Shown here in pieces: positions 22,711-27,296 of a stretch of DNA of 27,296 nt. This stretch comes from an uncultured Lachnospiraceae bacterium. Lineage in GTDB: Bacteria; Bacillota; Clostridia; Lachnospirales; Lachnospiraceae. Under the pieces are notes generated by a model. The model made no database searches. It was not told the origin of the DNA and was given only the letters and a program-made list of their open reading frames with translations. Made by a program: the position numbers and the translations under genes. The DNA lies in the NCBI GenBank assembly GCA_910580005.1, contig CAJTXH010000025.1, forward strand, positions 1 through 27,296, given 5' to 3'. Each line of letters begins with the position of its first letter. The stretch's first letter is position 1.

Positions 22711-25350
22711 TTATAACTTTAAAAGCTCTTCTTCCACTTTGCACATCATTGCCTGGTATTTAGCTAGTTTTCCCTTTTCTTCTTCTATCTTTGATGCAGG
22801 TGCTTTACTCATGAATTTTTCATTGCCAAGCATCCTGTTTACACGCTTTAATTCACCTTCAAGACGTTTCTTCTCTTTCATAAGCCTTTCTTTCTCTTTT
22901 TCAAAGTCCACAAGGTCTGAAAGCGGCATATAAATTGTTGCATTACTAGTAACTGCTGATACTGCATTTTCTTCTATTCCTGCTTTATCTGTCTGTACTG
23001 CCACTTCTGATGCATATAACATATGTGAAAATGAGGCTGACAGCCTGCGGTACGTATCTGCCTGTTCCTCACTGTCTGCTACTATATAAACTTTTGCCTT
23101 GCGGGATGGTGCAACTTCCATTGAAGTGCGTGTGTTACGCACTGCCCTTATAACTGCTTTCATAATACTGGCATCCTGTTCTGCCTCTCTATTGTCCCAC
23201 TCTTCTTTATACTCCGGCCATGAAGAGACCATTATTGACTCTTCTTCCTGCCTTATTGTACAGAAAATCTCTTCTGTAATAAATGGCATAAATGGATGCA
23301 GCAGTTTAAGTGATGCTACAAGAACTGTTTCAAGCGTCCAGAATGCAGCATTAGCAGCTTTGCTGTTATTTTCTTTATTAAAAAGCCTTGGTTTTACAAG
23401 CTCAATATACCAGTCACAAAATTCAGTCCAGATAAAATCATTTATTTTCTGTACAGCTATGCCAAGTTCATATTTCTCCATATTTTCTGTAACTTCCCTG
23501 GCCAGTGTATTAACGGCTGAAATTATCCATTTGTCAACAGCATATAAATCATTATATGCTGGCTCTGTAATTTTGTTGTCACCAAGGTGCATAAGGATAA
23601 AACGTGAAGCATTCCACACTTTATTGGCAAAATTACGGCTTGCTTCTACACGTTCCCAGTAAAAACGCATGTCATTGCCCGGCGCATTGCCTGTAACTAG
23701 TGTAAAACGCAGCGCATCTGCACCATATTTATCAATTACTTCTAATGGGTCAATCCCGTTACCAAGTGATTTACTCATCTTGCGTCCTTGTGAATCACGC
23801 ACAAGCCCATGTATAAATACTGTATCAAATGGAACTTTGCCTGTCTGTTCTATGCCCGAAAACATCATACGCATAACCCAGAATGGAATTATGTCATATC
23901 CCGTAACAAGTGTGCTTGTTGGATAGAAATAAGCCATTTCCTCTGTTTCTTCTGGCCATCCAAGTGTTGAAAACGGCCACAATGCAGATGAAAACCATGT
24001 ATCAAGTGTATCAGGGTCCTGGCGCATTGGCTTTCCGCACTTAGGGCATGCAGCACTGTCCTCTTTAGTAACCACCATTTCTCCACACCCGTCACAATAA
24101 AATGCAGGTATCTGGTGCCCCCACCAAAGCTGGCGTGATATACACCAGTCACGTATATTTTCAAGCCAATGGAAATAAGTTTTCTCAAAGTGCGGCGGAA
24201 CAAACTTGGTATCACCATTTTTTACTGCATCTATTGCAGGTTTTGCAAGTGCTTTCATAGATACAAACCACTGTTTTGAAACCCTTGGCTCTACTGTAGT
24301 GCCACAGCGGTAACAAGTGCCTACATTGTGTGGGTGGTCTTCTGTCTTAAGAAGTGCCCCTTCTGCTTCAAGGTCTGCTACTATGGCTTTTCTTGCTTCA
24401 TATCTGTCCATTCCTGCATATTTTGGGTAATCTTCTGTAATCTTTGCATCCTCTGTCAGCACATTTATAATTTCAAGGTTATGCCTAAGACCAACCTCAA
24501 AGTCATTAGGGTCATGTGCAGGCGTAATCTTAACAACACCTGTACCAAATTCCATGTCTACATACTCATCTTCTATTATTGGTATCTGCCTGTGTACAAG
24601 AGGCAAATCAAGCGTTTTTCCAACCATATGTTTATAACGGCTGTCATTTGGATTAACTGCTACCGCTGTATCACCAAGAAGTGTTTCAGGACGTGTTGTT
24701 GCAAGGTCAATATACCCTGTGCCGTCTGTTGTTTTATACCTTAAATGCCAGAAATGCCCTGCCTGGTCTTCATATTCAACTTCTGCATCTGAAATAGATG
24801 TAAGGCATTTCGGGCACCAGTTTATAATACGCTCTCCCCTGTAAATTAATTCTTTATTATAGAGTTTTACAAATACTTCTTTAACTGCCCTGTTACAGCC
24901 TTCATCCATTGTAAACCGTTCCCTGTCCCAGTCACAGGATGAACCGATTTTCTTAAGCTGGCTGGCTATACGCCCACCATACTGCCTTTTCCAGTCCCAT
25001 ACTCTTTCAAGGAATTTTTCCCTTCCAAGTTCCTCTTTGGAAGTCCCCTCACTTCTAAGCGTTTCTACTACCTTTGCTTCCGTAGCAATAGAAGCATGGT
25101 CTGTACCTGGCAGCCACAGTGCCTCATAACCTTGCATCCTCTTAAAGCGTGTCAATATATCCTGCAATGTATTGTCAAGCGCATGTCCCATATGGAGCTG
25201 CCCTGTAATATTTGGCGGAGGCATTACAATTGTAAAAGGCTTCTTATCCTTATTTACCTCTGCATGGAAATATTTCTTATTAACCCATTTTTCATAAGTC
25301 CTCTGTTCAATATCAGAGGGGTTATAATTCTTTTCTAATTCTTTAGCCAT
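22711..25350 (-). CDS. valS: Valyl-tRNA synthetase
   Basis: ValRS charges tRNA-Val with valine using ATP and edits mis-charged threonine. The 879-residue class I enzyme has the HIGH motif as HMGH (residues 53-56 in PPPNITGQLHMGHA), the editing domain at about 190-340 (ATTRPETLLGDTAVAVNP), zinc-type cysteine pairs (CYRCG, CDGCG, CPKCG), KMSKS at 524-528, an anticodon-binding domain and the C-terminal coiled-coil arm typical of ValRS (from about 810). The start is the ATG at 25350 behind GGAGG; the ATG at 25362 overlaps that site. Expression is set by the upstream T-box leader. The gene is complete. Confidence 0.98.
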   Translation of the reverse strand: MAKELEKNYNPSDIEQRTYEKWVNKKYFHAEVNKDKKPFTIVMPPPNITGQLHMGHALDNTLQDILTRFKRMQGYEALWLPGTDHASIATEAKVVETLRSEGTSKEELGREKFLERVWDWKRQYGGRIASQLKKIGSSCDWDRERFTMDEGCNRAVKEVFVKLYNKELIYRGERIINWCPKCLTSISDAEVEYEDQAGHFWHLRYKTTDGTGYIDLATTRPETLLGDTAVAVNPNDSRYKHMVGKTLDLPLVHRQIPIIEDEYVDMEFGTGVVKITPAHDPNDFEVGLRHNLEIINVLTEDAKITEDYPKYAGMDRYEARKAIVADLEAEGALLKTEDHPHNVGTCYRCGTTVEPRVSKQWFVSMKALAKPAIDAVKNGDTKFVPPHFEKTYFHWLENIRDWCISRQLWWGHQIPAFYCDGCGEMVVTKEDSAACPKCGKPMRQDPDTLDTWFSSALWPFSTLGWPEETEEMAYFYPTSTLVTGYDIIPFWVMRMMFSGIEQTGKVPFDTVFIHGLVRDSQGRKMSKSLGNGIDPLEVIDKYGADALRFTLVTGNAPGNDMRFYWERVEASRNFANKVWNASRFILMHLGDNKITEPAYNDLYAVDKWIISAVNTLAREVTENMEKYELGIAVQKINDFIWTEFCDWYIELVKPRLFNKENNSKAANAAFWTLETVLVASLKLLHPFMPFITEEIFCTIRQEEESIMVSSWPEYKEEWDNREAEQDASIMKAVIRAVRNTRTSMEVAPSRKAKVYIVADSEEQADTYRRLSASFSHMLYASEVAVQTDKAGIEENAVSAVTSNATIYMPLSDLVDFEKEKERLMKEKKRLEGELKRVNRMLGNEKFMSKAPASKIEEEKGKLAKYQAMMCKVEEELLKL

Positions 25351-25362
25351 AAAATCCTCCAT

Positions 25363-25377
25363 ACCACCCCTGGTGGT
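25363..25377 (-). other. Hairpin before the valS Shine-Dalgarno (module shared with spoIIAA)
   Basis: ACCACC and GGTGGT pair around loop AGG; GGAGG follows two bases later, as at spoIIAA (19327-19341). Confidence 0.5.
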
Positions 25378-25440
25378 TCAAATAGTTATAAAAATTGTAA
25401 TCATTCTTATTACGCATCTGTGCATATTCCTGCGGAGCGT

Positions 25441-25476
25441 TTTTGCTTTATAAGGCGTGCTTTTTATAAAGCAAAA
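25441..25476 (-). other. Second hairpin directly behind the T-box terminator
   Basis: Perfect 13-base arms TTTTGCTTTATAA and TTATAAAGCAAAA (25441-25453 and 25464-25476) around a 10-nt loop. On the minus strand it begins in the T run of the T-box terminator. No T tract follows, so it may protect or process the valS mRNA. Confidence 0.5.
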
Positions 25477-25740
25477 AAACCCTCTGCTTATAGCAAAGGG
25501 CGGACGTACCGCGGTACCACCTTTTAAACACAATAATAAATGCTGTAACATATACAAACTCATTACTGTCTCTTATATCTGTAACGGGATATCCCGCCGC
25601 TTCCTACTATAATTCCTGGAATGGGAATTTTTCAGAAACGGTGCTCCAAAGCTACTTTCCACACCATCAATTCCTATGAAGCCTTACAGCCTCCGGGCTT
25701 CCACTCTCTTGAGGCAAATGACGTGTACTCCTCTTTATCA
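25473..25740 (-). promoter_or_regulatory. T-box riboswitch controlling valS
   Basis: Uncharged tRNA-Val should bind this leader and prevent termination. In transcript order: the loop-E part AGTA in GAGGAGTACACG (25733-25722), the AGAGAG motif near 25708, the matching GAA followed by the probable specifier GTA (25655-25653, valine), stem III (CGGGATATCCCG near 25595), the T-box sequence AAGGTGGTACCGCG (25523-25510) whose TGGT would pair with the tRNA end ACCA, and the terminator CCCTTTGC/GCAGAGGG (25500-25480) followed by seven T. The rest of the 418-base gap between rplT and valS holds the second hairpin and the leader module. A clear promoter of its own was not found. Confidence 0.92.
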
Positions 25741-25780
25741 CTGCATTTAACTAGCTATTTGTTAAATTAATTTATAAAAT

Positions 25781-26137
25781 TTATGCAATTTTAGACTTTG
25801 CAATTTCAACAAGTGCCGCAAAACCTTCAGGGTCACTAATTGCCATTTCTGAAAGCATCTTCCTGTTAAGGTTTATATCTGCAAGTTTAAGCCCGTGCAT
25901 AAACCTGCTGTATGAAAGCCCGTTAATTCTTGCTGCAGCGTTAATACGTGCAATCCAGAGTCTTCTAAATTCCCTTTTCCTTTCTTTCCTGCCTGAGAAG
26001 GAAGAATTAAGAGCCCTCATAACGGACTGTTTTGCAACTCTGTACTGTTTAGACCTTGCTCCTCTGTAACCTTTTGCAAGTTTTAATATCCTTTTATGTT
26101 TTTTCTTTGCATTTAAACCGCCTTTAACACGTGCCAT
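25781..26137 (-). CDS. rplT: 50S ribosomal protein L20
   Basis: The 118-residue basic protein matches L20 along its full length (ARVKGGLNAKKKHKRILKLA, KGYRGARSKQYRVAKQSVMR, LWIARINAAARINGLSYS, LADINLNRKMLSEMA). It binds 23S rRNA early in 50S assembly, and in Firmicutes it represses its own operon by acting on the infC leader. AAGGAGGG stands before the ATG. It follows rpmI by 18 bases. No clear terminator is seen between its stop and the valS T-box, so some read-through into the T-box region is possible. Confidence 0.98.
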   Translation of the reverse strand: MARVKGGLNAKKKHKRILKLAKGYRGARSKQYRVAKQSVMRALNSSFSGRKERKREFRRLWIARINAAARINGLSYSRFMHGLKLADINLNRKMLSEMAISDPEGFAALVEIAKSKIA

Positions 26138-26155
26138 CTTAATTTCCCTCCTTAA

Positions 26156-26356
26156 TTATTTTGAATATGGTAACATACGCTTCATCATTTTAGTGTTTGT
26201 AACATCAACTTCTACTGCTTTTCTAAGCCTTCTTTTTCTCTTTGGTGATTTCTTTGTTAAAATATGGTTTTTATTTGCATTCATTTTCATAAGCTTTCCC
26301 GTTCCTGTAACTTTAAAACGTTTAGCTGCTGACCTCTTTGTCTTTAACTTTGGCAT
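26156..26356 (-). CDS. rpmI: 50S ribosomal protein L35
   Basis: The 66-residue lysine- and arginine-rich protein matches L35 (PKLKTKRSAAKRFKVTGTGK, NHILTKKSPKRKRRLRK). AAGGAGG precedes the start. It is the middle gene of the conserved infC-rpmI-rplT operon. The 79-base gap from infC contains a possible hairpin (CATTTA 26400-26405 with TAAATG 26423-26428). Confidence 0.98.
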   Translation of the reverse strand: MPKLKTKRSAAKRFKVTGTGKLMKMNANKNHILTKKSPKRKRRLRKAVEVDVTNTKMMKRMLPYSK

Positions 26357-26435
26357 AATTATATTTCCTCCTTAACTTGTGATTATATCTATATTAAGCC
26401 ATTTACTGGACTTGGTAATCCCTAAATGCTTAAAA

Positions 26436-26942
26436 CTAGCGTTTTTGTGACAAAAACATAACCATTGAACGCCCCTCCATCTTTGGCGCTTTATCTATTA
26501 CAGAAATATCCTCAAGCAGTCCATAGAAACTGTCAAGGATTTGCTTGCTATAACTTATATGTGCCATTTCACGTCCACGGAAACGGAGTGTAACCTTAAC
26601 TTTGTCGCCTTTAGCCAGGAACTTCCTTGCCTGGTTAGCCTTAGTATTAAGGTCGTTCTTGTCTATATTAGGTGAAAGCCTTACTTCCTTGACTTCCATA
26701 GTCTTTTGCTTTTTCTTTGCTTCTTTTTCCTTACGTGCCAGTTCATAACGGTATTTGCCATAATCAATAATTTTACATACAGGCGGCTTTGCACCTGGCG
26801 CAATCTTGACAAGGTCAAGTTCTGCTTCACGTGCCAGCTTCATTGCTTCTTTAGCTGGCATAATACCTAACTGCTCCCCAGTTTCACTAATCAGCCGGAC
26901 TTCCTTATCCCTGATTCTTTCATTAATCATTAACTCGCTAAT
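26436..26942 (-). CDS. infC: Translation initiation factor IF-3, with a probable AUU start
   Basis: IF-3 keeps the 30S subunit free and checks the start codon and initiator tRNA. The protein of about 168 residues has the N-terminal domain (NERIRDKEVRLISETGEQLG, EAELDLVKIAPGAKPPVCKI, YGKYRYE), the linker and the C-terminal domain (EVRLSPNIDKNDLNTKA, LRFRGREMAHI). No ATG or GTG lies at a normal distance from GGAGGT (26956-26951). ATT at 26942 is 8 bases away and in frame (Ile-Ser-Glu-Leu-Met-Ile-Asn-Glu), and rare AUU starts of infC are well known as a self-control device, since IF-3 rejects them. ATG at 26930 is the alternative, 20 bases from the site. Confidence 0.95.
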   Translation of the reverse strand: MSELMINERIRDKEVRLISETGEQLGIMPAKEAMKLAREAELDLVKIAPGAKPPVCKIIDYGKYRYELARKEKEAKKKQKTMEVKEVRLSPNIDKNDLNTKANQARKFLAKGDKVKVTLRFRGREMAHISYSKQILDSFYGLLEDISVIDKAPKMEGRSMVMFLSQKR

Positions 26943-26972
26943 TGTAGTACACCTCCAAAATAATATAATATG

Positions 26973-27172
26973 AAAAAAACGTGGAAAGCAAAGACAATCC
27001 ACGTTTATCTATTAATTAATATATATGCGCAAAATGCAGTGAATATAACTCCTGCCTGTAATATACCAATAATAAAACCCAAGTCACTTAAATGTGCTAA
27101 GGTGAGAGTGGATTACTCTACTTCGTTGCTGTCTGCAAATGCTATAATACAAAACAATATACTAGACAGCAA
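26973..27172 (-). promoter_or_regulatory. infC operon leader with attenuator (L20-leader type)
   Basis: About 230 transcribed bases precede infC. The 5' end forms a stem, TTGCTGTCT (27133-27125 region) with AGACAGCAA (27172-27164 on plus). Then AGAGT/ACTCT encloses AATCC. A terminator, AAACGTGG with CCACGTTT (27006-26999 and 26984-26977) plus a seven-T run, lies just before the ribosome binding site. AATCCAC (27114-27108) is complementary to GTGGATT in the terminator arm, a possible antiterminator. This fits control by L20 as known from Bacillus subtilis; the class is inferred. Confidence 0.75.
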
Positions 27173-27177
27173 TTGGA

Positions 27178-27206
27178 ATAATAGCATATATGGAATGGAT
27201 TGTCAA
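27178..27206 (-). promoter_or_regulatory. Sigma-A promoter of the infC operon
   Basis: Perfect TTGACA (27206-27201), 17-base spacer and TATTAT (27183-27178) on the minus strand, the best promoter in the window. Start expected near 27171, at the first stem of the leader. Confidence 0.85.
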
Positions 27207-27243
27207 GTACTGTGGAATATTTTTCAGGACAATAAATAAACTG

Positions 27244-27280
27244 TAGTTACTATTCACAGCTACGCTGTTCATAGTAACTA
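27244..27280. repeat. Long near-perfect palindrome upstream of the infC promoter
   Basis: TAGTTACTAT pairs with ATAGTAACTA (10 bp), then a TC/TC mismatch, then ACAGC with GCTGT around TAC. It may be the terminator of a gene beyond the window end; on the minus strand it is followed by CAGTTTATTTATT. A further small hairpin (GTGCT/AGCAC) lies at 27284-27296. Confidence 0.6.
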
Positions 27281-27296
27281 TCAGTGCTTTCAGCAC

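Noticed and set aside
1..27296. CRISPR arrays, insertion sequences, prophage genes, tRNA or rRNA genes
   Set aside because: No regularly spaced repeats, transposase or integrase motifs, cloverleaf sequences or rRNA signatures were found on either strand.

Overview
The window is an AT-rich chromosomal segment from a Gram-positive, endospore-forming, chemotactic anaerobe of the Clostridia, most likely a Lachnospiraceae member. The reasons are the spoIIA-sigF-spoVA sporulation cluster, a T-box leader on valS, an infC-rpmI-rplT operon with a leader attenuator and an AUU start, clostridial-type GGAGG ribosome binding sites and the chemotaxis genes. No rRNA, tRNA, CRISPR array or insertion sequence is visible. 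The species is an inference; I cannot run a search.

Left part (1-5214). The window opens inside an ftsH gene whose protease domain runs, without a stop, into a complete Cof-type HAD phosphatase. Convergent to it lies a MacB/FtsX-type ABC exporter: an intact ATPase and a permease split by an in-frame TAA. Upstream of the exporter are helically phased direct repeats that look like an operator.

Centre left (5215-12062). A co-directional run carries a cell-wall amidase, rdgB, a small phosphodiesterase and then cheR, cheB, cheY and cheA, ending at a strong hairpin. Gaps are short, so one long transcript is possible, with an extra promoter before cheY. The run contains no cheW or receptor gene. 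Next come a serine O-acetyltransferase and an OmpR-type response regulator with its sensor kinase (12120-15030), again closely packed.

Centre right (15148-22568, minus strand). Read in transcription order: a FapA/DUF342 gene, an unrecognised 60-residue ORF and a zinc-ribbon/TPR membrane protein, closed by a strong terminator. Then spoIIAA-spoIIAB-sigF, a sigma-G-like promoter, an unrecognised 66-residue membrane protein, and spoVAA-spoVAB-spoVAC, closed by a terminator. spoVAD and spoVAE, which normally follow, are absent here. An XRE regulator with a palindrome over its promoter follows.

Right end (22711-27296, minus strand). The infC-rpmI-rplT operon is preceded by a promoter, a leader with alternative pairings and a terminator. 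valS follows with a complete T-box riboswitch whose probable specifier is GTA (valine).

The most interesting items are the FtsH-HAD fusion, the truncated spoVA operon with its sigma-G-like promoter and extra small membrane gene, the FapA/60-residue/zinc-TPR trio, the phased repeats before the ABC exporter, and a hairpin-plus-Shine-Dalgarno module shared by spoIIAA and valS.
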